Below are positions 16,796-25,465 of a stretch of DNA of 64,000 nucleotides, piece by piece. The notes below the pieces were generated by a model that worked only from the letters and a program-made list of their open reading frames with translations, did no database searches and had not been told where the DNA came from. This DNA is from Verrucomicrobiota bacterium (lineage in GTDB: Bacteria; Verrucomicrobiota; Verrucomicrobiia; Limisphaerales; JADJPG01), in NCBI GenBank assembly GCA_016713365.1, contig JADJPG010000037.1, positions 37,392 to 101,391 of the forward strand, given 5' to 3'. Each line of letters begins with the position of its first letter. Within the stretch, counting starts at the first letter, position 1. A program made the position numbers and the translations under genes.

Positions 16796-18502
16796 TCAGG
16801 GCTTCACTTCCGCGCCGCAATCCAGCATCTCCGCGCCGAAGTAGGGATTGCGGATGGACGGCTGCAACTGCATCCACTCGGCTGTCTTTGGCGCGCCCTC
16901 AAAGGCATTCTTCGTCATCGGACACCGAAACACTTTCAGCGAGGCGAACTCCTTCCCGCTGCGGCGCAACGCCTGCGCCAGCGCGACGGCAGCATTGCTG
17001 AACGGATGAAAGGTTTTGCGGGCGGCCTTGAGGTCATCCGCCTTCTCCAAATGTCCGGCCTCCTCGATGCTCTTGAGCAACGGATGCCACGCCTTGTCCG
17101 AGTTAACGAAGGCGTCCATCAGCGCCGGCATGGCCGCGTGAGACTTCGCGGCCTGCGTGTTGAAGTCGTCGAGCTTGTCCGCCGCGAGCGCGGCGGTGAT
17201 GGCATCTGCGAGCGTAAGAAAATCTTTCACGGCTTTGCGCTGCGCGTCCGTGAGCGCGGGCAGCGCGGTTGCGGGCGCATTGGTGGTGGCCGGTTCGGCG
17301 AACGCACGATTCATCTCCGCCTGTCCGTCAATGAGCAGGTTGCCGTTCACCACCACCTTGTCTCCGACGCTAAGGCCCGAAGCCACTTCCACCAGCGCAT
17401 CGCCGCGCCGACCGAGCTGGAGCACGCGACGCGAATATGCGCCGCCGCCTTGGTCCACGTAGGCCACGGCCTCCGGGCCGGTTTCAATAACCGCCGTGCG
17501 GGGAATCGTGAGCGCGTCCGGCAGGTCGAGGCGCACCAAGCCGTCCGCGTAGAGGCGATGGAGCAAGAGTCGGCGTCCTTCGACGATCGGGTTCTCGAGT
17601 TCCACGCGCACCTTCGTTGAGCGCGTGGCTTCGTCAAAGTTCGGGTCAATGAACGTGATGCTGCCCGTGAATGTCTTGCCGGGATGCGACGGCGTGGTGA
17701 TGTCCACCTTCAAGCCGGGCTTAATCCACGGCAGGTCTTGCTCGTAGGCGCGGAACTGGAACCACATGGTCGAGAAGTCCGCGATCTCAAACAGCCGCTC
17801 GCCTTCCTGCACGTATTGTCCCTCATACACGTTCTGCGCGACGACGGTGCCGCCGATGGGGGAAAGGATCTGCGAGGTCAGATTGTCGCCGGGCTTCTCC
17901 GGCAGTGCCTCAATCTGCGCTGAGGTGAGCCCCATCTGCAACAAGCGCAGAGCAGTTGCGGAACGAAGCTCGCCCGTGAGTGTCCGGTATTCGCGTTCGG
18001 ATTGCAGTAATGTCGGGCTATAGAACTCCGCGAGCGGCTGACCTTCCTTCACTTCTGCACCCATGAAGTTGACATAGAGTTTCTGCACCCGGCCCGGAAT
18101 GTACGCCGAGAGCACGCGATGCCGCGTGGCGTTGTCGTCAATCATGCCAGCGACGGTCAGCGTCTTTGTGAGCGGACGCACTTGCGCTTCGGCGGTCTGG
18201 ACATTTACCACCTGAATCATTGTCTGCGTCAGCGGCACGACGTCGCCACCACCCGCCGCGTCGAAACCAGCGTCGCCCTCATACACGGGCGTCAGTTCCA
18301 TCCCGCAGATCGTGCATCGGCCTGGCTTGGGCGACTTAATCCACGGGTGCATCGCGCTCTGGTAGTAGAGCAGCTTGCGTCCGGCGGGTTGACCGGAGGT
18401 CGCGGCAGAACTCGCGCCGCCGTTGTGAAGTTGTTGGGTCGAGATCCATGTCGCCGGAATGGCGATCGCGAGCGTCAAAAGAATGGCTGGGAGGGTCTTC
18501 AT
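16796..18502 (-). CDS. cusB: RND efflux periplasmic adaptor (CusB-like) with metal-binding and DUF3347 domains
   Basis: 568 residues from the ATG at 18502. The frame extends to 18562, but MKTLPAILLTLAIAIPATW is a clear signal/anchor start. A heavy-metal-binding motif YQSAMHPWIKSPKPGRC then ICGMELTP is at about 45-75. The membrane-fusion core follows (IPGRVQKLYVNFMGAEV, SPIGGTVVAQNVYEGQYV). The last 150 residues match DUF3347 in pattern (LADAITAALAADKLDDFNTQ) and carry FRCPMTKNAFEG. The adaptor links CusA to CusC and hands over Cu(I). It starts 7 bases after the cusC stop. Confidence 0.92.
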   Translation of the reverse strand: MKTLPAILLTLAIAIPATWISTQQLHNGGASSAATSGQPAGRKLLYYQSAMHPWIKSPKPGRCTICGMELTPVYEGDAGFDAAGGGDVVPLTQTMIQVVNVQTAEAQVRPLTKTLTVAGMIDDNATRHRVLSAYIPGRVQKLYVNFMGAEVKEGQPLAEFYSPTLLQSEREYRTLTGELRSATALRLLQMGLTSAQIEALPEKPGDNLTSQILSPIGGTVVAQNVYEGQYVQEGERLFEIADFSTMWFQFRAYEQDLPWIKPGLKVDITTPSHPGKTFTGSITFIDPNFDEATRSTKVRVELENPIVEGRRLLLHRLYADGLVRLDLPDALTIPRTAVIETGPEAVAYVDQGGGAYSRRVLQLGRRGDALVEVASGLSVGDKVVVNGNLLIDGQAEMNRAFAEPATTNAPATALPALTDAQRKAVKDFLTLADAITAALAADKLDDFNTQAAKSHAAMPALMDAFVNSDKAWHPLLKSIEEAGHLEKADDLKAARKTFHPFSNAAVALAQALRRSGKEFASLKVFRCPMTKNAFEGAPKTAEWMQLQPSIRNPYFGAEMLDCGAEVKP

Positions 18503-18509
18503 AAAAATG

Positions 18510-19733
18510 TCAGCGGTTGGTCGGTGGTGGAACGATGGAACGCAGCATCTCCAGCGCGCCACGGTGCGCGGCGACGGAACGGCGTTCCTCCAGCCGTGCG
18601 CTCAGCAGCGAACGGCGGGCGTCAAGCACTTCGAGGATGCTGGCCTTCGAGCTGATCCAGACATTTTGCGTGGACTCGACGGCCTTCCCGGCGCGCGGAA
18701 TGACTTCCTCTGAGATGGTCTTTGCTAGCCGCGCGGAAGTTTCCGCCTCGGTGTGCGCCGCGACTGCTTCGCCACGCAACCGACGCGCGAGCGCCTCGGT
18801 TTCCTTTTCGGCGGCGGCTTGTTGTTGAATGGCGCGGTCGGTGTTCGCGCGATACACGGATTGGTTGAACCAAGGGAGCGTTATCTTCGCCCCCACGGTC
18901 GCCTGCCGGAAATCCCCGCCTGAATAGACGCTCGACTCCACCCCGACAGAAAAGATCGGGCTGCGCTCGCGTCGCGCGACTTCGATTTCAGACTTCGCAG
19001 CCTCGGCGGTGTTGAGCAGCGCCTGAAGCATCGGATTCACCTGATAAAGCCGCGCGAGTTCCTCCGCGAGTGCTGGTGTCAGCGAGGCGGACTCCGGCAA
19101 ACGGAGGTTCGGCCACGCCTCGTCCGTATCACGGCCCAGCAGGATGTTGAGTTGCCGAGCCTGCCGGATGCGCTGGCGCTGGGTGGTGTCAATCCGCTGC
19201 CGTTCCTGCGCCACTTCGCTCTCGATGCGGAGCGGTTCGGAGGCGTTGGCCATCGGGTCTTTGAGCTTCTCGCGCGCATTGGCCGACATGCTTTCCAGCC
19301 AGGCGAGTTGATTCGTTTCGATGGCGAGCATCTCATCCACCAGCGCGAGTTCGATGGCAGACTGCGCTACGAGCGTTTCCAGCATGAGCATCGCGGTGCG
19401 CGACTCCGCCTCCAGGATGGCGCGCTCCGCTCCGGCCCTCGCCTTGCGCGCCTCATATAGTTTGCGCCGGGGCAGCATCTGTTCGACGCCGAACATGATG
19501 TCGCCGTCGTCCATTCGCATCTCGCGATCAGCGGCCATGAAGCCCAGACCGGCCATCGGGTCTTCCCAAAGGCGGACCGCGCGGACGCCTGACTCGGCGG
19601 CGAGCACGCGGGCCTGCGCGGCGGCCACCGTGGGATGATTGGTGCGTACCTCGGCCCGAAGCGTGTCGAGAAACGGCGCGTCGAGCAGACGCGTCTCTTG
19701 GGTAAAGCCCGAGGGCATGAGCCAGGAGAGCAA
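18510..19733 (-). CDS. cusC: TolC-family outer-membrane efflux protein (CusC-like)
   Basis: About 407 residues from a TTG at 19733, though the true start is uncertain. No good signal peptide reads in frame upstream, and the frame is open back to the previous gene. The two OEP repeats are visible: the first around FMAADREMRMDDGDIMFGVE and the helical RLWEDPMAG region, the second around VGAKITLPWFNQSVYRANTD and ISSKASILEVLDARRSLL. It is long-helical and Ala/Glu-rich, as expected of the trimeric channel tunnel. It is first of the cusCBA genes and closely spaced with cusB. Confidence 0.85.
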   Translation of the reverse strand: MLSWLMPSGFTQETRLLDAPFLDTLRAEVRTNHPTVAAAQARVLAAESGVRAVRLWEDPMAGLGFMAADREMRMDDGDIMFGVEQMLPRRKLYEARKARAGAERAILEAESRTAMLMLETLVAQSAIELALVDEMLAIETNQLAWLESMSANAREKLKDPMANASEPLRIESEVAQERQRIDTTQRQRIRQARQLNILLGRDTDEAWPNLRLPESASLTPALAEELARLYQVNPMLQALLNTAEAAKSEIEVARRERSPIFSVGVESSVYSGGDFRQATVGAKITLPWFNQSVYRANTDRAIQQQAAAEKETEALARRLRGEAVAAHTEAETSARLAKTISEEVIPRAGKAVESTQNVWISSKASILEVLDARRSLLSARLEERRSVAAHRGALEMLRSIVPPPTNR

Positions 19734-19794
19734 AGCGCAGCGAGCGCGCGGCAGACGGCAGGCTGGCAGATGGTTGAAGGATAGTGCATACGTC

Positions 19795-20004
19795 TCATTT
19801 CTTTTCCACGAGTTTCATGCCGCACTTGGGGCAGTTGCCGGGCTTGTCGCTCACGACATCGGAGTGCTCCTTCATCGGGCAGGTGTATTGGTCGGAATGG
19901 CCGCTGTGGTCGTCCGATTTGCTACATCCAGTCACGGCAAACGCCGCGAGGGCAACCGCCAGCGGAAGCAGGCTCGGATAAATCCATTTCATAATCATGT
20001 TCAT
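19795..20004 (-). CDS. Small lipoprotein with heavy-metal-binding motif
   Basis: 69 residues, or 65 from the second Met, MKWIYPS. A lipoprotein signal ends in AAFAVTGC, giving a lipidated Cys near residue 27. The mature part is His-rich (DDHSGHSDQ) and holds one heavy-metal-binding repeat YTCPMKEHSDVVSDKPGNC then PKCGMKL, the same module as in the CopA and CusB N-termini here. It is probably a membrane-anchored copper-binding protein feeding the efflux system. It lies 61 bases upstream of the cusC start. Confidence 0.75.
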   Translation of the reverse strand: MNMIMKWIYPSLLPLAVALAAFAVTGCSKSDDHSGHSDQYTCPMKEHSDVVSDKPGNCPKCGMKLVEKK

Positions 20005-20118
20005 TCAGTTTCGGTTTTGAGATTTTAGGCAAAGGACGGAGGACTTCCGTGACGACAAGGCACGGGTCGGGAGAGGGAGTTGAGTCAGCGGCGCGAGGGA
20101 ACCCGGGCTGGCGTCAAC

Positions 20119-20562
20119 TTAACCGATGAAGGGAGGGGCGAGGCTGCGGAGTGCCGGACCAAGACACACTTCGGGCGTAAACGTCCATTCGGTGGAGTAG
20201 GCTTGGCGGCCGAAAGCGGGTTGCGGCTGAGTTGCCGTCGCATCCAAAACAAGCGCGACCGGAGAAAGCAGATACAGCGTGTGCGGCTGAAAAGCGGTGA
20301 GCGCGGGAGCGTCGTCCCCAGCCAGCATCGTCTTCAACGTCGAGCAAGACGCTGTGGGCACAGGAGTGGGAGTGTCGGAGCCGGCAGGATGTGATTTGGC
20401 CTGCGCCGAAACGTGGCAGGACGGCTGGGCGTCGCTGTTGCCGTGTCCACCGCCAACATTGCAATGGACGAAGCACATCGCCTGCGCCACGACGAAGACC
20501 ACGAGGGCGAGCGCCGCAAGCGAGCGGTGCACCGGACTCAAGGTTGTCTGACGCCAACGCAT
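20119..20562 (-). CDS. Hypothetical secreted Cys/His-containing protein of the copper operon
   Basis: 147 residues with a signal-anchor region SLAALALVVFVVAQAMCFVH. CNVGGGHGNSDAQPSCH, a Pro/Thr linker and another Cys follow, then a hydrophobic stretch LYLLSPVALVL. No known domain is certain. The layout resembles small DUF2946-like proteins that often head metal-resistance operons. It is the first gene of the leftward cus operon, 114 bases before the lipoprotein gene. A role in periplasmic copper binding is guessed from context. Confidence 0.55.
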   Translation of the reverse strand: MRWRQTTLSPVHRSLAALALVVFVVAQAMCFVHCNVGGGHGNSDAQPSCHVSAQAKSHPAGSDTPTPVPTASCSTLKTMLAGDDAPALTAFQPHTLYLLSPVALVLDATATQPQPAFGRQAYSTEWTFTPEVCLGPALRSLAPPFIG

Positions 20563-21042
20563 AATCGAACGTTACTGGGATCATACCAGACCGCAACTGA
20601 CGATTTGGACATATTTCGACAGCTCTAGGGTCTACCTGCTCCGCGCCGAACCGCGTTTCGTTGTTCGCGGGGGGCGGCGCGCTCACGTTGTGAATGCGTC
20701 CGCCGGAGAGGCGGATGGATAAAGCATCGCTATGCCGGTGCAGCGATACCGGAAAGAGCAAAAGCCCGCCTGAATCAGCACCCCTTTCAGGACTCAAAAT
20801 TTTTGCAGCCGACCCTCTTGGGTCCTTTTAGTTCAAACTTTTCGGAGGCCTGTCCCATTAGCGTCTCGAGACCCTCGCGCATTCGCAACCCCCTCCCCCC
20901 TCTTCCGTCCACGGCTGTCCTCCTAAGCGAAGGTGGACGGATGGATGGACGTGACGGGCGTCCGTCCAGGAAAAACTCCCCTAGGGCGAAGACGCGAGCG
21001 ACAGCCTGACAGCCAGAAAGAAAAAGAGTATCTCTTCCGTTC
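20563..21042. other. Gene-free stretch with inverted repeats upstream of the cus operon
   Basis: No gene is supported in this 480-base stretch. It should contain the promoter of the cus operon near 20563-20680. It also contains a perfect inverted repeat CCGTCCAC/GTGGACGG (20905-20912 with 20933-20940), then a second stem GGACG/CGTCC and short GGAT-type direct repeats up to about 20970. The repeats lie between the cargo and the decayed integrase, so they may be element-end sequences or integrase arm sites (inference). Confidence 0.4.
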
Positions 21043-21540
21043 TTACTCCTGCTGGGCTCTTTCAATCGCCTCCAAGGTCGGAAGCTTCGCCAGAGCCTCC
21101 CGCTTCACCGCGGGCTCGATATGCGTGTAGCGGGCACTCACTTCCACCGATTCGTGCCCGGCGATGTCGCGGGCCACGGCATCACTTACGCCCGCGTTCT
21201 TCAGCAAGCTCACCGCTGTGTGCCGGAGCGCGTGAAACGACAACTCGGATTGCTAGCGCTTGGCTTAGCGTCCTATTCCGTCCTCCTTCGGGGCGTGAGT
21301 CCTGGGAGGAATCAGGCCAGCGTCAGCCAGAATTGCAGCGAACTGGTTCGAGAGCATTCCACTGCGCCCGTGCTTGGCAATGATGGCGTAGGCGCGCGGA
21401 TGCAACGGTGCTTTCGGATCATCACTCGACGGCAATGATTCGATATGCGCCATCAAGGCGGGCGGCATCAGAATCTCCGTCACCCCAGCGCAGCGGCGAT
21501 TCGCTGCGCTAGCCTCCTCTCTGCCGTGCCAGTCGACTTT
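21043..21540 (-). pseudogene. Decayed tyrosine integrase fragment
   Basis: The C-terminal catalytic part of an integrase is split over frames. One frame (21043-21243) gives SFHALRHTAVSLLKNAGVSD and RYTHIEPAVKREAL, with the HxLRH box and the Tyr nucleophile. A second frame upstream (to about 21480) reads MPPALMAHIESLPSSDDPKA and GRSGMLSNQFAAILADAGL, the normal preceding part. They are joined by a frameshift near 21250 with an in-frame TAG. The N-terminal domain is absent or unreadable. It differs from the intact integrase at 2955-4145. It lies about 500 bases inside a tRNA-Ser fragment, as the old integrase of the island would. Confidence 0.8.
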
Positions 21541-21750
21541 TTCAACTGTCGCCTTTGCTGGCCTTGAAATAGGGTGACGCACGCTGTGAAAAACGGACTT
21601 CGATCCTTGGAATCTTTTGTTATGCTCGCCACGAATTCGATGATACGCGAAATAGTAGTCAGAATGACGCCGACAGAATCCATTAACGCCGATAACGTAA
21701 ACCATTGATAATGAACACTGGCGTTTTAGGCGTTACTCGCCGTTAGAAAC

Positions 21751-21780
21751 GAGGGTTCGAATCCCTCTCTCTCCGCCACT
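21751..21780 (+). repeat. tRNA-Ser 3' fragment (candidate attachment site)
   Basis: GAGGGTTCGAATCCCTC, a complete T arm, then TCTCTCC, G and CCA, form the 3' end of a tRNA-Ser. The 30 bases match 4228-4257 of the intact tRNA-Ser except at three places. Two of these are compensatory (T-A to A-T in the T stem). The acceptor half and CCA are identical. No 5' half of a tRNA is visible upstream. The site lies next to a decayed integrase and 28 bases before the MOSC gene, as expected of an att remnant. Confidence 0.7.
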
Positions 21781-21808
21781 TTCAGAAACCTCCCGCCAGC
21801 CCGGTTAC

Positions 21809-22270
21809 ATGCCGCTCATCCACCAAATCCTGATCGCCGCCTCACCTACTGAACCCATGCAATCGCTCGACGCCGTGCGCGCGGTGCCCGGTTCCGGACT
21901 GGAGAGTGATCGCTACTTCACCGGCACCGGCACATTCTCGCCTCAACCGCAGAAGCCGGACTTCGAGCTGACGCTGATTGAGCGGGAACAGATCGAGCAC
22001 TTCGCGAGAGAATCCGGCCTTCCGTTCAATGCCGCTTCCGCGCGTCGGAACATCGTGACGGAAGGAATCGCTCTGAACGACCTCGTTGGACGCGAGTTCC
22101 TCATTGGCGAGGTGCGCATCCGCGGCATCCGGCTCTGTGAGCCGTGCAATTACCTCGCGAAGATTTCCTTCCCGGAAGCGCTGAAGGGATTGGTCCATCG
22201 CGGCGGCTTGCGGGCGCAAATCCTCACGGAAGGCGTGCTGCGCGTTGGCAATTCGATCCGGGTGTTGTGA
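21809..22270 (+). CDS. MOSC domain protein
   Basis: 153 residues, essentially one MOSC domain. ALRAVPG-type and GLESDRYFTGTGTF motifs are near the start. LTLIEREQIEHFARE and ARRNIVTEGIALNDLVGREF lie in the middle. The conserved Cys box RLCEPCNYLAKIS is near residue 110, and HRGGLRAQILTEGVLRVGN at the end. MOSC domains bind sulfur via this Cys and act with molybdenum-cofactor enzymes. The substrate of this stand-alone protein is unknown. It begins 28 bases after the tRNA-Ser remnant and is probably the first chromosomal gene beyond the island. Confidence 0.88.
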   Translation: MPLIHQILIAASPTEPMQSLDAVRAVPGSGLESDRYFTGTGTFSPQPQKPDFELTLIEREQIEHFARESGLPFNAASARRNIVTEGIALNDLVGREFLIGEVRIRGIRLCEPCNYLAKISFPEALKGLVHRGGLRAQILTEGVLRVGNSIRVL

Positions 22271-22291
22271 ACGGTTCCGCTCGAGATTCGT

Positions 22292-22930
22292 TCACTTCGC
22301 GGCGGCGGTGATCTTCTCCGCAATTCCCTCCGTCCGGATGTTCAATCCCGATTCCTGCGCCACGATCTCGCCCTGGGCGTTGAGCACCGTGATGAGATTC
22401 GAGTGCGCATATTGTCCGCGCGCGTCCTTGCGATAGTTCACCCCGAGCAGCGCGGCCAGTTCGCGGACATCGTCCTCCTCGCCCCGCAGCAACGTCCAGC
22501 CCGCCATCGGCAGGCCCATGCGCTTCCTGAACGCGAGCAGTCTCTCCGGCGTGTCGCGCTCGTGATCGAACGAAATGAGCGTGAAGTTTACCTTCCGCTG
22601 AACCTCCGGCGACAACGCGTCCGAGATCCGTTTCATATCGTTCACGATGATCGGACACGCGAACTCGCACGACGTGAAAATCATCGCGATGACCTGCGGC
22701 TGACCTTGCAGGTTCCCGAGACGGATGACGCGGCCCTGGTCCGAGGTCCACTGCGAATCGAGCTGGTAGAGCGATTGATCCGGAATGGGCGCGCTGGACT
22801 TGATCTCGCGGCAGCACGGGGGCCTTTCTCGAGAATCTGTAGAAGTCGTCGCACACGAGGTCAGGCCGAAAGCCACTACGATGAACGTCGCGGCCAGCCA
22901 CGCACGCGTTGTGGAGAAGAGTGCAGTCAT
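22292..22930 (-). CDS. SCO1/SenC-family copper chaperone lipoprotein
   Basis: 212 residues. A lipoprotein signal ends FGLTSC (Cys 26). The thioredoxin-like SCO domain has the copper-binding pair in FTSCEFACP (Cys 88 and Cys 92) and the conserved His in GQYAHSNLITV near 171. An extra CC pair is at 39-40. SCO proteins deliver copper to, or reduce thiols of, cupro-enzymes such as CuA oxidases and some nitrite or N2O reductases. Its ATG overlaps the nirV stop (ATGA), so it is the third gene of the nirK operon. A role in NirK copper loading is likely by context. Confidence 0.88.
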   Translation of the reverse strand: MTALFSTTRAWLAATFIVVAFGLTSCATTSTDSRERPPCCREIKSSAPIPDQSLYQLDSQWTSDQGRVIRLGNLQGQPQVIAMIFTSCEFACPIIVNDMKRISDALSPEVQRKVNFTLISFDHERDTPERLLAFRKRMGLPMAGWTLLRGEEDDVRELAALLGVNYRKDARGQYAHSNLITVLNAQGEIVAQESGLNIRTEGIAEKITAAAK

Positions 22931-23724
22931 AAATCCTTGGCGCAGCGGAAGCCGAGATTGTGGACGGTGTAAGGCGCCTTCAGGCTGCTGCGAAATCCGT
23001 AACGCATGAAGGCGGGAAAGTTGCCGGTATCCTTCGCGCCCGCCGAACCGGCGCCGCAGAAGAGTTGCCGGTCAAGCCCCGTGTCACCGCGGGCGTCGCC
23101 GGTGACGATCGCGCTGTTGAAGTCTGTGGTCCATTCCCAGACGAGGCCGTGCAGATCGAACAAGCCGAGACAATTCGGCAGCCCGGCTCCGACGCGTGGA
23201 AGCTCCGCGGGCGCCGGCGTGGAGTACCAGTGCCGCAACGCACGTTGGAACTCCACGTCGTTTTCGCCGTCGGGCCGACGCGGGCTCGCTGCCGCTGCGT
23301 ATTCCCATTCCGCCACGGTTGGGAGCCGCTTGCCTTTCCACTGCGCGAAGGCTTTCGCCGCGAACCACGACACCCACACCACCGGCTGATTTGTGCGCGC
23401 AGATTCGCCCAGCTCCAGATCGCCGGCCCAATGCTTGAGATAATTCGCGTCGGCGAACAGCCGTTTCACTGTCGAGCGACGCCAGCGCGGATTCGCGCGC
23501 ACGAAGTCGAGGAAGTCTCCGTTCGTCACCGGAAGCTTATCCAATCCAAAACGCGCGACGGGAAGTGTCTTTGGTTCGTTCGGCAGCGCGAAAAGCGGGC
23601 GATGCTCTCCGGCTGGAACCGCCACCATGCCCGCGGGTGCCTCCGATGTCGTGATCGCTTCCGCACCGGAAACAATCCAGCCGGTCACTACCACCAACAT
23701 CAGGATGCACACCCGCAGTTTCAT
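22927..23724 (-). CDS. nirV: NirV-like formylglycine-generating-enzyme-fold protein
   Basis: 265 residues with a signal peptide (VCILMLVVVTGWIVSGAEA). The FGE/SUMF1 fold is clear: GMVAVPAGE, KLPVTNGDFLDFVRANPRWR, PVVWVSWFAAKAFAQWKGKR, LPTVAEWEYAA and NCLGLFDLHGLVWEWTTDF. The typical RGGSW is replaced by FCGAGS, and the usual catalytic CxxxxR pattern is not evident, so sulfatase maturation is doubtful. Genes of this family (nirV) commonly sit beside nirK in denitrifiers, with an unresolved role. It lies 18 bases after nirK and overlaps sco by 4 bases. Confidence 0.85.
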   Translation of the reverse strand: MKLRVCILMLVVVTGWIVSGAEAITTSEAPAGMVAVPAGEHRPLFALPNEPKTLPVARFGLDKLPVTNGDFLDFVRANPRWRRSTVKRLFADANYLKHWAGDLELGESARTNQPVVWVSWFAAKAFAQWKGKRLPTVAEWEYAAAASPRRPDGENDVEFQRALRHWYSTPAPAELPRVGAGLPNCLGLFDLHGLVWEWTTDFNSAIVTGDARGDTGLDRQLFCGAGSAGAKDTGNFPAFMRYGFRSSLKAPYTVHNLGFRCAKDL

Positions 23725-23742
23725 GATCGGTATCCTCTTGTG

Positions 23743-25273
23743 TTACTCGAACTTGTTCGCAGCTGGCGGAGGCAGTTCGGCGCGGACACGCTTCACTTCG
23801 TCCGGGCTCACCGCGTCGCCGCTGTTGCCGAAGCTGTTGCGGACGTAGGTGAGCACATTGGCCACTTCAAAGTCGGACAAGTTGTTCAGCGGCGTCATGA
23901 TGCCGTTGTACTTCTTGCCGTTCACTTCGATCTCTCCGCTCAGACCCTGCAACACGGCGCGAATGGATCGATCCTTGTCGCTCATCAGATAATCCGACTT
24001 CGCCAATGGCGGAATTTGGCCCGGGATGCCTTGACCTTCGGTTTGGTGACACACGAAGCAGGTTTGCATGAAGACCTGTTTGCCGCGCGCAACCTGAATG
24101 TCCTTCGACAACCCGGAGATCTTCTCGTCCGCCTTGATCGCTGCCGCGCGAGCCGCTTCGAGTTCGACGATCCGACGTCCGATCTCGCTGCCGCCCTCCG
24201 CCGCGCTGCCGAGATAAACCGCGTCCACTTCCTTGCCCGAATAAACGAGCAGGTTCTCGGGGCCTTCCACCTTGAGCATGCCGATGGCGCCTTTGTTGAA
24301 CGCGCGGAAGAGCGAGTGATCCACGAGAATGTAAGTGCCCGGCACTTCCACTCCGAACTCCACGATGGCCGATCCGCCCGCCGGAATGATGGTGGTCTGC
24401 ACCTGTTCCTGCGTCACTTTCACGCCGCCCTCTGCATAGACCTTGTCGAAGATCTCGCCGATCACATGGAATGATGAAACGAGGTTCGGTCCGCCATTAC
24501 CGACGAAGAGCCGGACCTTCTCGCCGACCTTCGCCTTCACGGCGCGGTCGCCGACCAGCGAGCCGACCGCGCCGTTGAACACCACGTAACCGGGACGTTC
24601 GTCCTCGGCCTTGCGCTGATCGAACGGTTGCAATCCTTCCTCGCCGAAGCGACCCGCGGTGTAGAACTCGCCTTGCATCACGTAATACTCGCGGTCCACC
24701 GGCGGCAGACCTGCCCTTCGGCTCAACCAGGATCAAGCCATACATGCCGTTCGCCACGTGCATGCCGACCGGCGCCGTCGCGCAGTGATAAACGTAGAGC
24801 CCCGGATTGATCGCCTTGAACGAGAACACCGACTTGTGTCCCGGCGCCGTAAAGGATGACGCCGCGCCGCCACCCGGCCCGGTCACCGCGTGGAGATCGA
24901 TGTTGTGCGGCATCTTGCTCGACGGATGATTCAACAAGTGAAACTCCACGAGGTCGCCTTCGCGGATTCGGATGAAGCTTCCCGGCACCTCGCCGCCGAA
25001 CGTCCAGAACACATACTCGACGCCGTCCGCGAGGCGCTTCGTCGCTTCGACAACTTCCAGGTTCACGATCACCTTCGTCGCGTGCGTGCGCTTGATGGGC
25101 GGCGGCACAAACGGCGCCTGTGTCAGCACCGCCTTCTCCTCGCCATGAATGGTGGTGTCCACTGGCTTCGGCTTGGTGGCGGTCACAGGGGCTTCGGCAG
25201 CGCGCACGAGCGCAGGGAACGCGCAGAGCATTCCCACGAGGAGGAACCGGCGGAGGATTTGGTTTGGCTTCAT
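23743..25273 (-). CDS. nirK: Copper nitrite reductase fused to cytochrome c, single-base frameshift
   Basis: Two overlapping frames give one protein of about 509 residues. After the signal peptide come two cupredoxin domains. Type 1 copper ligands are H123, C164, H172 and M177 (YVYHCATAPVGMHVANGM). Type 2 ligands are H128 and H163 plus the domain-2 His in SSFHVIGEI. A C-terminal cytochrome c domain carries CFVCH and a distal Met. The frame breaks near 24713, just after YGLILVEPK. Removing one base restores GLPPVDREYYVMQGEF, the expected continuation. NirK reduces nitrite to NO in the periplasm, and the fused haem would deliver electrons. It heads the nirK-nirV-sco operon. Confidence 0.9.
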
Positions 25274-25351
25274 GTTTCGTTTGGTTTCGGGCCCGCCGAT
25301 CTGGCAGCCCCATTTCTGACATGAGAATCGCCAGAATACCCTCGGTCGGCC

Positions 25352-25365
25352 TTGACCCAAGTCAG
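25352..25365. promoter_or_regulatory. FNR/NNR-like box upstream of nirK (distal to the other box's start side)
   Basis: TTGACCCAAGTCAG is close to the CRP/FNR-family dyad TTGAy-N4-rTCAA, with one mismatch in the right half. It sits about 80 bases upstream of the nirK ATG. Denitrification promoters are commonly activated by FNR/NNR/DNR proteins at such dyads. Confidence 0.5.
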
Positions 25366-25408
25366 GTCTCTCGCGGATGGCTCCGCAGTTTGCGGGACGA
25401 TTGATTCC

Positions 25409-25422
25409 TTGACTCAAATCAA
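25409..25422. promoter_or_regulatory. FNR/NNR-like box upstream of nirK (further upstream)
   Basis: TTGACTCAAATCAA matches the FNR consensus TTGAT-N4-ATCAA at nine of ten positions. It lies about 136 bases upstream of the nirK ATG and 44 bases beyond the other box. The distances suit activation by an oxygen- or NO-responsive CRP/FNR regulator, but no regulator gene is in the window. Confidence 0.55.
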
Positions 25423-25465
25423 AACGGGACGGCTGAACGGCGCCGTTAACAACTCCCACCCATCG

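Noticed and set aside
13324..17001. Two long plus-strand frames (about 600 codons each) opposite cusA
   Set aside because: They are antisense to a fully conserved RND pump and are rich in His/Arg/Glu without domain signatures.
21640..21780. A complete second tRNA gene
   Set aside because: Only the T arm, acceptor 3' half and CCA are present. No D arm, anticodon arm or 5' acceptor strand could be found upstream.
22927..23724. A true formylglycine-generating enzyme for the sulfatase at 36678
   Set aside because: It sits in the nirK operon and lacks the usual RGGSW and catalytic Cys/Arg arrangement, so NirV is the better call.
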